Source: Phycisphaerae bacterium (GTDB taxonomy: Bacteria; Planctomycetota; Phycisphaerae; SM23-33). Taken from it: 6,620 nucleotides of DNA. The translations under genes were made by a program, and so were the position numbers. The stretch's first letter is position 1. Every line of letters starts with the position of its first letter. Shown one piece after another: positions 1 to 6,579 of the stretch. Location: NCBI GenBank assembly GCA_030754715.1, contig JASLZV010000105.1, positions 1-6,620 on the forward strand, written 5' to 3'. Under the pieces are notes generated by a model. It was not told the origin of the DNA. It saw nothing but the letters and a program-made list of their open reading frames with translations, and did no database searches.

Positions 1-620
1 TGACCTGGCAACGCGTGGGCGCGAGTGGGGCCATTCCCTGGCGTAAGATGGACGATAACCGCGACTGGAAGAAGGCGGCCAGGGAAGCGACGTTCATTCC
101 TTACGGCCGGCACAAAAAAGACTGGGATTGGGGCCAGATTTACGCACACCAGTTGCCCATCGTTGTGGGAGATGAAATCCGGATCTATTACTCGGGAACC
201 GCCGCCCGGCATTGGGGGAGTTACCACGGCGATCCGGATCCGCCTCCCACCGCAGTTGGCCTGGCGACGCTGCGCCTGGACGGGTTTGTGTCCATCAACG
301 CCGCGGCCGCCGGGACCATGACGACCAAGAAGTTTGTCTTCATCGGCGATACGTTGGAGGTCAATGCAAACGCAGCCGGCGGGTCGATTGTCGTCGAGGC
401 CCTCGATGCCGACGGCAAGGTAATCGAAGAGTTCTCCAAGGCGGAATCCCAGGCAATAAACACCGACAGCGTCCGCCACGTGTTGAAATGGAAGGGCCAG
501 AAAGACTGCCACCTGATCCAGGCACGGCCGATCCGCCTGCGGTTTTACCTGAAAAAGGCCAAACTCTATTCCTTCACCCCGAGAATCCGTCATAAACATT
601 ACGTTCAGTCGTACGATTGA
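1..620 (+). CDS. C-terminal part of a secreted glycosyl-hydrolase-like protein (5' truncated by window edge)
   Basis: The frame is open to the left edge (first full codon at 3, reading TWQR before the GTG at 15), so the true start lies outside the window and about 205 residues are visible. The text resembles the end of planctomycete glycosidase-like proteins with a GH32/GH43-style beta-propeller: a W-D-x-G-x-IY segment followed by DEIRIYYSG, then GLATLRLDGFVS. After that comes a beta-sandwich-like tail with TMTTKKFVF, LEVNANAAGGSIVVEALDADGKVIEEFS and RPIRLRFYLKKAKLYSF. The likely role is extracellular or periplasmic carbohydrate processing; the catalytic part and any signal peptide are not in view, so substrate and activity are unknown. 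It lies 154 bp upstream of a symporter on the same strand, which could import the product. The family assignment is from recalled motifs; the exact enzyme class is uncertain. Confidence 0.62.
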   Translation, partial: TWQRVGASGAIPWRKMDDNRDWKKAAREATFIPYGRHKKDWDWGQIYAHQLPIVVGDEIRIYYSGTAARHWGSYHGDPDPPPTAVGLATLRLDGFVSINAAAAGTMTTKKFVFIGDTLEVNANAAGGSIVVEALDADGKVIEEFSKAESQAINTDSVRHVLKWKGQKDCHLIQARPIRLRFYLKKAKLYSFTPRIRHKHYVQSYD

Positions 621-706
621 CCAACTGACGAGGCCAGACCGCTGAGGGGCGTAACAAGGAACCGAGACAACCAGACCTGGACACGAGTCGGGTTTGATAC
701 GCGGTG

Positions 707-735
707 TTGCATGCTGATGAAGCACCTGTTACGAT
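707..735 (+). promoter_or_regulatory. Possible sigma-70-like promoter for the symporter gene
   Basis: TTGCAT (707-712) and TACGAT (730-735) are separated by 17 bp, which would start transcription near 742, about 30-50 bases before the candidate start codons. The -35 box matches the consensus at only three positions and the -10 box at four, so this is a weak suggestion. The 621-774 gap contains no gene and no convincing terminator for the upstream gene, so read-through from it is equally possible. Confidence 0.22.
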
Positions 736-774
736 GAGATGCCCGGAGACGTTTGGGCTGTGAATGTGGCATAA

Positions 775-2541
775 GTGGCGAGGCAGCCGGTAGTGACGAA
801 TCATCGAACAACATCACGCATATTTGCGATCTGTCTGTTGAGTGTTATTCTTCTGGTGACGGCGGCCGCCTTCGGCGACGCTGGCGACGGGGACCAGCCT
901 AGCTCTAAACCCGCAGAGGGTCCCCATGCAGATGTAGAGGTACATACACAGACGGTGCTTGCCCAGAATCGCGGGCTGGGCTGGCCCGACTGGACGGTGA
1001 TTGGCCTGTATGGGGGATTCATGATCGGTGTCGGCTGGTTCTACTCCCGCAGGCAGACCAGCACCGAGGAGTACTTTCTGGGCAGCCGCAGAATGAAGCC
1101 CTTTGCCATCGGTATCTCAACGTTCGCAACGTTGCTGAGCACGATATCTTATCTTGCGAGCCCGGGGGAGATGATAAAGCATGGCCCGGTTGTCCTGTCC
1201 GGCCTGCTGGCGGGGCCCATCATCTTCGGGGTGGTTGGGTACGCTTTGATTCCCTTCCTTGTGAAACTGCGCATATCGAGCGCCTACGAGATATTGGGTA
1301 ACCGTTTGGGTGCTCAAGTCCGCTTGCTTGGATCGAGCATCTTTATTCTGACGCGTCTGATCTGGATGGCCCTGTTGATATACCTGGCTGCCAAGGCAAT
1401 GGTGACCATGCTCGGCTGGCGGATGAGCACGATCCCGTATGTCGTGATTGTTGCGGGTCTGGTGGCCGTGGCGTATACGGTTCTCGGAGGTTTGCGTGCG
1501 GTGGTAATCACCGACGTCTTTCAGTTCTTCATTCTCCTGGGCGGAGCATTGCTGACCATATTTTTTGTCAGTGTCAAGTTAGGAGGTGTCGGAGCGTGGT
1601 GGCCCACGGAGTGGGCGCAGAACTGGGATGATCAGCCGTTTTTCAGTTGGGATCCTGCCGTCCGTGCCACGGTCGTCGGTGCGATAGTGGCTAACTTCAC
1701 TTGGTGGACCTGCACGGCCGGTTCGGACCAGGTGGTCATCCAGCGATATCTGGCCACCAGAGATGCAATCACGGCGCGGCGATCTTTTCTGATAAATATT
1801 TGTGCCGACGCCGTCGTGGGGATCCTTCTGGCCATCGTTGGATTTGCCGTATTGGGCTTCTTCCGTACGAATCCACAGTGCCTTCCCGAAGGCGGTAGCC
1901 TGGTCAAGGGGGCGGACTACCTTTTCCCGCATTATATTGCCAATTACTTGCCCGTAGGTATCGCGGGCCTTGTGGTGGCGGCTATGTTTGCCGCGGCGAT
2001 GTCCAGTCTCGATTCGGGCATCAACTCAATCGTGAGTGTAGTTACCAATGACTTTATCCTTCGATTCCGGAAGGCCACGGGTACGGAAAGGCATGTCGTC
2101 AAGTTGGCCAAGTATCTCGTCTTGGGCATCGGGATCGTAATTGTGTTGATCAGTTCCATGATAGGGAAGGTGCCCGGCAATATTATGGAAGTTACCACGA
2201 AGACCAACGGTTTGTTCGTGGGACCGCTGTTCGGACTGTTCTTCATGGCCTTGTTTGTGCCGTTCGCAAATCAACTCGGCGCTTTTTTCGGGGCGATCTA
2301 TGGTTTTGTGACGGCTGCGATAATCGGATATTGGGACGTTATGACCGGAAACCCCGCCCTGAGCTTTCAATTGGTGATCGTCTCCTCGGTGGTGGTTCAC
2401 ATCGTGATAGGATCATTGATCAGCCTGCTGTCGAGGCTTTGGAAGACCCGACTGGGCATGGTTTTCTGGTCGTTGCTGGCAACCGCTCCTTTGGCAGTCA
2501 TTGTTACAATGCTTGTCCAATGCGGGACCTCACAATCGTGA
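775..2541 (+). CDS. Sodium:solute symporter (SSS family)
   Basis: This 588-residue integral inner-membrane protein is predicted to import a small solute (sugar, sugar acid, amino acid or similar) with Na+. Residues 16-33 are a hydrophobic signal-like segment followed by a polar stretch to about 65. The transporter proper begins at GLGWPDWTVIGLYGGFMIGVGWFY (split here as 67-78 and 79-90). About fourteen hydrophobic segments follow. SSS hallmarks are TSTEEYFLGSR (95-105), AYTVLGGLRAVVITD (233-247), GSDQVVIQRYLATRD (316-330) and FAAAMSSLDSGINS (405-418); in the last, Ser410-Ser411 correspond to the Na2-site serines of vSGLT. The GTG at 775 follows an in-frame TAA directly and has no ribosome-binding site. 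The GTG at 793 has GAGG nine bases upstream and may be the real start (582 residues). The substrate cannot be told from sequence. The neighbouring glycosidase-like gene suggests a carbohydrate-derived solute. Confidence 0.93.
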   Translation: MARQPVVTNHRTTSRIFAICLLSVILLVTAAAFGDAGDGDQPSSKPAEGPHADVEVHTQTVLAQNRGLGWPDWTVIGLYGGFMIGVGWFYSRRQTSTEEYFLGSRRMKPFAIGISTFATLLSTISYLASPGEMIKHGPVVLSGLLAGPIIFGVVGYALIPFLVKLRISSAYEILGNRLGAQVRLLGSSIFILTRLIWMALLIYLAAKAMVTMLGWRMSTIPYVVIVAGLVAVAYTVLGGLRAVVITDVFQFFILLGGALLTIFFVSVKLGGVGAWWPTEWAQNWDDQPFFSWDPAVRATVVGAIVANFTWWTCTAGSDQVVIQRYLATRDAITARRSFLINICADAVVGILLAIVGFAVLGFFRTNPQCLPEGGSLVKGADYLFPHYIANYLPVGIAGLVVAAMFAAAMSSLDSGINSIVSVVTNDFILRFRKATGTERHVVKLAKYLVLGIGIVIVLISSMIGKVPGNIMEVTTKTNGLFVGPLFGLFFMALFVPFANQLGAFFGAIYGFVTAAIIGYWDVMTGNPALSFQLVIVSSVVVHIVIGSLISLLSRLWKTRLGMVFWSLLATAPLAVIVTMLVQCGTSQS

Positions 2542-2669
2542 TTCTGGTTTCTTGAGACGCCTTAGACGCTGCAAGATATTTGGACTTCGCGCATCATCGG
2601 GTTGCTGATCGGCCGTAGGGAAACGTTGGGTGCGGCAGATGGTTGGGAACTGCTGCGCGGGAATTCTGG

Positions 2670-3532
2670 TCAGCGCATTGACAAAACCAAGGGTCCCCAC
2701 AAGAACCTGACCGCCTCCGGCGGCCAGGGCGGCGACAGGCGGCTTCTCTCTTGACGGAAGGAAAGCCCCAGTTTCCCGTAGGCTTCCTTAAGCTGTCTGA
2801 AGCCGCTTACCAGCGTTCGCCAGTCCGAAGAATCCGTCAGGAAGCGAACGCCTTCGTCCAGCAATCGCTTGCAGTGCTCCGGATCGCAAGCCGGAGTCCC
2901 GCAGTGTATGCCTCGTCCCCGGCAGGCGCTGGCCACCCGCCGAATGGCCTCGAGCACCTTCTGGTCCTTGACCTGTCCCGGTATTCCCATGTTCAAGGCC
3001 AGATCGGCCGAACCGACAAACAGCACGTCGATGCCCTTGATACCCGCTATCTCTTCAACGCGCCCCATCGCTCCAACATCCTCAATCTGTATCACGATAA
3101 ACGTTTCGTCGTTGGCCTGCTTGATATATTCCTCGAGACTCGTCAAACCGAAATCGTCGTCGGCACAGATCGGTTCGAGTTCTCGATTTCTCAGTGGGGG
3201 GAACTTCGCTCGGGAAACCACCTTCCGAATCTGCTCTGGCGTCCCCACGTGGGGAACCATCAAGCCGGTGGCCCCCATGCACAGCATTCGCACTATGTCG
3301 TCATAACTGTTGCTGCCGATCCTGATGAGCGTGTCGGCGCCACCCGCACGAGCCGCACGTACGAGGCCCTCCAGCGTGCTTGGATCTATCGGCCTGTAAT
3401 CGTTGCAAATCCAGATTCCATCGAACCCAGCAGCCCCAGCATTTCCACGATGCTCGGGTCGGTAAAGCAGACCTTTGGAATCAACACCGGCTGATCGTTC
3501 TTGAGTTTTCTCTTGATGATACTCTTTTGCAT
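2670..3532 (-). CDS. HpcH/HpaI-type aldolase (2-dehydro-3-deoxy-glucarate/HHED aldolase family), frameshifted near the N-terminus
   Basis: The gene encodes a class II pyruvate-aldolase-fold enzyme (HpcH/HpaI family), which cleaves 2-keto-3-deoxy acids into pyruvate and an aldehyde. Read without a shift, an open frame runs from an ATG at 3539, but its first 37 residues look nothing like the family. The frame starting at the ATG at 3532 reads MQKSIIKRKLKNDQPVLIPK, then TDPSIVEMLGLLG, which is family-like, and it has AGGGAG seven bases upstream; it stops at 3386. Joining the frames at 3426-3428 by one base restores MLGLLGFDGIW and a 287-residue protein. In the main frame (numbered from 3539) I see LIRIG with Arg73, GLMVPHV (92-98), QIED with metal ligand Glu153, and FVGSADL with Asp179. 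The usual D-x-E-H-x-P motif is C-N-D-Y-R-P (45-50), so Asp and His are absent. The C-terminal 30 residues are rich in Pro and Arg and look non-homologous. The gene is probably co-transcribed with the URO-D-like gene 62 bp upstream. Confidence 0.82.
3386..3532 (-). other. N-terminal reading frame of the aldolase gene before the frame break
   Basis: This short frame of 48 codons plus TAG carries the natural start of the aldolase gene. Its first 35 residues match the family's start region (basic N-terminus, DQPVLIPKVCFTDPSIVEML), after which it goes out of register at the G run 3426-3428. The main frame continues GFDGIWICNDYRP from exactly that point. A single G restored to the run (three Gs to four) reconnects the two frames. 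Confidence 0.78.
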
Positions 3533-3539
3533 AAGTCAT

Positions 3540-3545
3540 CTCCCT
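3540..3545 (-). promoter_or_regulatory. Ribosome-binding site that fixes the aldolase start at 3532
   Basis: AGGGAG lies seven bases before the ATG at 3532-3530. It directly abuts the other ATG at 3539, which is too close for initiation there. This supports translation beginning in the frame that is later broken. Confidence 0.7.
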
Positions 3546-3594
3546 GGCCGAAGGACGGTCCGGAGTTGTGGTTCACAGAAGGAGCCCTTTCATT

Positions 3595-4749
3595 TTACAG
3601 TCGCCCGTGTTCGAAGGCAGCATCAATAAAGGCGTTGTAATTGGCCTCCAGTTCAGGCGATATTCTCTCCAGGGGCGTTCCTGTGATGGTGACGATCAGA
3701 TGGTCGGGGCCGGCCTGTTCGATAACTTGCCGCACGCGACTGCGAATTTCCTCGCCACTGCAGCTGGCCATCTCGCGCACCTGAATGTTGCCGGCCAGCG
3801 TTATCTGTCCGGCCGCCATGCTGCGGGCCTCGGCCAGCGTTATATCCCCGTCGGGAACCGTCTCGGTAGGATCGAGCAGGGAAACCCCCATTTCCACGAA
3901 TCGCCCAAGTGCGTGGCGGATTCGGCCGTGGCAATGCACCGCCACCAGGCAGCCGTGCTTCCTAGCCAGGTCCATCAGCGGCCTGTCGTATCGGACGACG
4001 AAATCATCAAAGTCATCAGGCGACATCATCGGCGGTGTGGCCTGCTCCGCCCCGCCGAAACGAACAATCGGCCCGAGCCCCAACTGCAAAAGTGCTTCAA
4101 GATTCTTGTGCATCCGCTCGGCCACTACCTCGCAAAGTCGATGTATCAATGAGCGTTCAATGCGGGACAATATCAGAAAATCCGTGGGGTCGAACAGCCG
4201 GCAGACAACGCACATCGGCGAGAGCACTCCAACCACCATTATGCCCCGCTCGCCCAGACCTTTGGCCAGTTCCCGGAAATCCCCCGCTTTGGGGCTGCGG
4301 CTCTCCCAGGGAAGTTCCAGCAGCTGTCTCGCGTCATCCGGACCTTTGCAATAGTGTTCCAGCACCCAGGTGTGACCGCTGCCCGGCTGGATGGCCTTGA
4401 CCGTGCGCAGCTCCTTGCCGGGCGCCCTGAATACTGTGGTGAAAACCACTTTGCCGTCGTGCTCGACCTGGGGCAACTGTTCCAGCATCGAAACGCCGAA
4501 CAGATAGTGTTCGGCGCCCGAATCGGCGCCCCCCCAGAAGAAGAGGTTGTCGCACTCGGCCTCCATGCGAGCGACCAATCGCCGATAAGCCGGATCCTGC
4601 CCGCGCCAGTCGTCGTAATCTGCGTACCCGTGAAAGGGCGCCGGTACGAATTTGCTGCCTTGCAGTCCGAAGGGAATGTGTGTCCATACTGGAACCCGGT
4701 CAGCTTTCCTGCTACCCAGGGTGTTTGTCAGTCTTTCACGAGACGTCAT
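3595..4749 (-). CDS. Uroporphyrinogen decarboxylase (URO-D) family protein, probably not a heme enzyme
   Basis: This is a 384-residue TIM-barrel protein of the URO-D/MtaA superfamily. The start at 4749 gives MTSRERLTNTL...ADRVPVW, the usual N-terminus of the group, and has GGAG seven bases upstream. The frame is open to an ATG at 4848, but those 33 extra residues look non-coding. Later landmarks (from 4749) are RFGGAEQATPP (231-241), VAVHCHGRIRH (269-279), LLDPTETVPDGDI (292-304) and LAGNIQ (318-323). The arginine-rich N-terminal signature of true URO-D (RQAGR) is missing, so heme synthesis is unlikely. Relatives in this fold include the zinc-dependent corrinoid methyltransferases MtaA/MtbA, which use an H-x-C ligand pair; here the equivalent is H-C-H-G. 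The reaction is therefore unknown; methyl transfer is only a possibility. The 62 bp gap to the aldolase gene suggests an operon and a shared catabolic role. Confidence 0.85.
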   Translation of the reverse strand: MTSRERLTNTLGSRKADRVPVWTHIPFGLQGSKFVPAPFHGYADYDDWRGQDPAYRRLVARMEAECDNLFFWGGADSGAEHYLFGVSMLEQLPQVEHDGKVVFTTVFRAPGKELRTVKAIQPGSGHTWVLEHYCKGPDDARQLLELPWESRSPKAGDFRELAKGLGERGIMVVGVLSPMCVVCRLFDPTDFLILSRIERSLIHRLCEVVAERMHKNLEALLQLGLGPIVRFGGAEQATPPMMSPDDFDDFVVRYDRPLMDLARKHGCLVAVHCHGRIRHALGRFVEMGVSLLDPTETVPDGDITLAEARSMAAGQITLAGNIQVREMASCSGEEIRSRVRQVIEQAGPDHLIVTITGTPLERISPELEANYNAFIDAAFEHGRL

Positions 4750-4756
4750 ATCATGT

Positions 4757-4760
4757 CTCC
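4757..4760 (-). promoter_or_regulatory. Ribosome-binding site that fixes the URO-D-like start at 4749
   Basis: GGAG lies seven bases before the ATG at 4749-4747. It supports the shorter 384-residue protein over the 417-residue extension starting at 4848, whose N-terminal residues have no family character. Confidence 0.7.
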
Positions 4761-4912
4761 GCAAAGAATCCTGTCTCACGGGAGTCTGAAGATATTCGTT
4801 ATCTGGCCACCGGGCTGCCGGCGGCGTGCCGCCCGTCCGAAGCCGCATCAGTCAACATGGACTCCACCCCCCCCTCGGCCGCCGAAAGCGCGGTTTTCCC
4901 AACAAACAGACC

Positions 4913-4941
4913 CCCGACGCTGAGCATGGCGAAACGTCGGG
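4913..4941 (-). terminator. Terminator-like hairpin after prfB
   Basis: CCCGACG and CGTCGGG form a perfect 7-bp stem around a 15-base loop, beginning about 16 bases after the prfB stop codon. On the minus strand the stem is followed by GGTCTGTTTGTT, a T-rich but broken tract. The position is right for a rho-independent terminator; the long loop and imperfect T tract keep confidence moderate. Confidence 0.42.
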
Positions 4942-4956
4942 AATCACTGCGCGGAA

Positions 4957-6076
4957 CTACTGCGATCTTGCAGTTGTCGCCCGGTGGCGAAGGTATGCGT
5001 CGATGAATTCCTGCAGGTCCCCGTCAAGCACCCTGTCGGTGTGCGGCGACTTCAACTCTGACCGCTCGTCACGAACCAGCCGGTAGGGATAGAGCACGTA
5101 CGAACGAATGTGGTTGCCGAAGGCGATCTCTCCCTTGTCGCTGTAAAGTTTGGCCAGTTCGGCGTCCCGCTGGGCCTGCTCGTGCTGATACAATTTGGCC
5201 GCCAGCATCTTGCGCGCCTCGGCGCGGTTCTTGTGCTGCGACCGCTCGTTCTGGCACTGCGTGACGATGCCCGTGGAGATGTGCGTCAGCCGCACTGCGC
5301 TGGAGGTCTTGTTGACGTGCTGTCCGCCGGCACCGCTTGCACGGTAGGTGTCTTCTCGTACGTCCTTGCCGAAATCGATCTTCACGTCGATGTCCTTGAG
5401 TTCCGGCATCACGTCCACCGAGGCGAAACTTGTGTGGCGGCGGTTCTGCGAGTCGAACGGGCTGATCCGAACCAGGCGATGCACGCCACGCTCGCAGGAT
5501 AGGTACCCGTAAGCGCAGGGCCCCTTCACGTGCAGGGCGCATGAGCGGACGCCCGTCTCCTCTCCTTCGGTGAGGTCCATCTCCCGGCACGTCCACCCGC
5601 TGCGCTCGAAATAGCGCAGGTACATGCGCATCAACATGGAAGCCCAGTCGCAACTCTCCGTGCCACCGGCGCCGGAGTGTATCGAAAAGTAGCAGTTGCC
5701 CGTGTCGTGCGGGCCCGAAAGCAGCGTCCGCAACTCCAGACGCTCCAACTGGTTGGCCACCTCGTCGGCCTCGGCGGCGGCGGCTTCGAGGTCCTCCAGG
5801 CTGTCGGCCTCGATGGCCAACTCGTGCAGGACCGCCAGATCGTCAATCCGCGACGACAACTGCCCCACCGGTGCGACCACCGACTTGATTTCCTTGAGCC
5901 GCTGCACCACTTCCTGGGCCGACTCCGGGTCGTCCCAAAATCCCGCAGCCGCCAACTTGTTCTCTAGTTCGGAAAGTTGCTTTTGTTGGGAGGGGATGTC
6001 AAAGAGAGTCCCGAATAACAATGATCCGGGCGCTGAGGTTGCTGATCTTCTCGTTTAAACCGTCCAATTCAACCAT
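4957..6076 (-). CDS. prfB: Peptide chain release factor 2 (RF2), with programmed +1 frameshift
   Basis: RF2 recognises UAA and UGA stop codons and triggers peptide release at the ribosome. Translation starts at the ATG at 6076 (AGGAG six bases upstream), reads 25 codons, meets TGA at 6001-5999, and must slip +1 at CTTTGAC to continue into the long frame ending at 4957. A simple open-frame call from the TTG at 6021 would misstate the N-terminus. The restored protein has 372 residues. In full-length numbering the anticodon-like SPF tripeptide is at 205-207 and the catalytic GGQ at 250-252, the same numbers as in E. coli RF2. An N-terminal coiled, acidic domain (LEDLEAAAAEADEVANQLE) precedes the core. 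Residue 246, before GGQ, is Ala as in most bacteria rather than the Thr of E. coli K-12. Regulation is by RF2 level itself: when RF2 is scarce the ribosome pauses on TGA and shifts. Confidence 0.97.
5998..6004 (-). promoter_or_regulatory. prfB: prfB programmed +1 frameshift site (CTTTGAC)
   Basis: The CTT codon (codon 25) is followed by an in-frame TGA as codon 26, the same place as in E. coli, and by C, the context that makes the stop inefficient. Skipping one T lets the ribosome read GAC ATC CCC, giving D-I-P-S-Q-Q-K. In E. coli a strong internal SD element (AGGGGG) sits three bases before CTT. Here the matching stretch is CGGGACTCT, so the stimulator is weak or differently placed. Confidence 0.95.
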
Positions 6077-6082
6077 GGCGTT

Positions 6083-6087
6083 CTCCT
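6083..6087 (-). promoter_or_regulatory. prfB: Ribosome-binding site of prfB
   Basis: AGGAG lies six bases before the ATG at 6076-6074. It decides that translation begins in the short leading frame, upstream of the TGA, and so supports the frameshift reading of the gene. Confidence 0.8.
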
Positions 6088-6106
6088 GCCTGTGATGATA
6101 CAGCCA

Positions 6107-6121
6107 GCCCCCTGAGGGGGC
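6107..6121. other. Short GC hairpin in the prfB leader
   Basis: GCCCCC-TGA-GGGGGC is a perfect 6-bp stem with a three-base loop, 31-45 bases upstream of the prfB ATG. It has no T tract on either side, so it does not look like a terminator. It may be a structured leader element or a chance palindrome. Confidence 0.4.
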
Positions 6122-6137
6122 AACGCTTACCTTCGCG

Positions 6138-6206
6138 GGGTAATCCAGCGATTGCGGGGCTTTCTTGTTAGACTCAGGCCACCAACCCTACAGGCTCAGA
6201 TTACCC
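6138..6206. repeat. 8-bp inverted repeat, GGGTAATC ... GATTACCC
   Basis: GGGTAATC (6138-6145) and GATTACCC (6199-6206) are perfect inverted copies separated by 53 bases. A further GCG/CGC match continues the stem across a two-base bulge. In the direction of prfB transcription this would close a structured leader about 62-130 bases before the start codon. No known riboswitch core was recognised inside it. Confidence 0.38.
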
Positions 6207-6225
6207 TCCGCAAGTCACACACTCC

Positions 6226-6242
6226 TCCTTCGCCCCGAAGGA
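6226..6242. other. Perfect 7-bp hairpin with a three-base loop
   Basis: TCCTTCG-CCC-CGAAGGA forms a complete 7-bp stem. It is not followed by a T tract on either strand. It lies close to the outer arm of the neighbouring 8-bp inverted repeat and could belong to the same structured region. Confidence 0.35.
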
Positions 6243-6372
6243 ATCACACAAGGTACGTCTGGGCAGGAGCCTTCCTCCGAGATTTGAATCCACGCATCGT
6301 CCTGGCACGACGTCCAGAGGGGCATCACCAGGATAACAGCGTGACCAACTGAATGTAGAGATTTCCCTTGAC

Positions 6373-6443
6373 GTCCACGGGGTGTCTTTTTCCCAGCCCT
6401 TATTTCGGAGGGCTGCAGCCCTTTGGCTCAATGTCCACGGGGT
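6373..6443. repeat. Direct repeats GTCCACGGGGT flanking a GC palindrome
   Basis: GTCCACGGGGT occurs at 6373-6383 and again at 6433-6443, a 60-base period. Between them CAGCCCT (6394-6400) can pair with AGGGCTG (6409-6415), while AGGGCTG plus the next CAGCCCT makes a perfect 14-bp palindrome at 6409-6422, so two hairpins compete for one arm. The arrangement looks like a dispersed extragenic palindromic element, which is an inference without other copies in view. Confidence 0.55.
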
Positions 6444-6465
6444 ATTCTAGCCTCACGACACCATG

Positions 6466-6579
6466 TGCACCCCGGCGCGGACCAAGAAATGGCGGCGCTC
6501 AGGTGGAGGGCGACCTGAACGCCGCCCAAAGCCGCAACCCGGATGCAGGTGGAGGGAGACCTGCATCATTTGGGGTGCA
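6466..6579. repeat. Two-hairpin repeat element with GGAGGG loops
   Basis: An outer stem TGCACCCC (6466-6473) / GGGGTGCA (6572-6579) encloses two hairpins. The first (6491-6526) pairs GGCGGCG and TCAGGT with ACCTGA and CGCCGCC, 13 bp with one C-A mismatch, around the loop GGAGGGCG. The second (6543-6566) pairs ATGCAGGT with ACCTGCAT around GGAGGGAG. The two cores, 6501-6517 and 6547-6563, agree at 16 of 17 bases. It could be a structured RNA, a protein-binding site or an extragenic repeat; the strand that matters is unknown. Confidence 0.6.

Noticed and set aside
2542..2669. Bidirectional terminator between the convergent genes
   Set aside because: Only 4-bp stems without T tracts can be found by eye.
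3420..3432. Programmed -1 frameshifting in the aldolase gene
   Set aside because: The CTGCTGGGT context is not a slippery X-XXY-YYZ heptamer and no stimulatory structure is evident; a lost G is the simpler explanation.
2751..3494. 247-codon open frame on the plus strand opposite the aldolase gene
   Set aside because: The minus strand gives clear HpcH/HpaI motifs over the same span; the plus-strand translation has no family character and is an antisense shadow.
4811..4836. GC-rich inverted repeat between prfB and the URO-D-like gene as a terminator
   Set aside because: No T tract follows on either strand; the hairpin nearer to the prfB stop (4913-4941) is a better candidate.
4750..4848. N-terminal extension of the URO-D-like protein to the ATG at 4848
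   Set aside because: The 33 residues are unlike the family, and the ATG at 4749 has a good ribosome-binding site and the usual MTSRERL start.
3785..4923. Long plus-strand open frames opposite the URO-D-like gene
   Set aside because: They overlap the well-supported minus-strand protein, have compositions typical of the reverse of GC-rich coding DNA, and match nothing recognisable.
6270..6310. TTTGAATCC resembling a tRNA T-loop
   Set aside because: The flanking bases do not pair as a 5-bp T stem and no acceptor, D or anticodon arm can be built around it.
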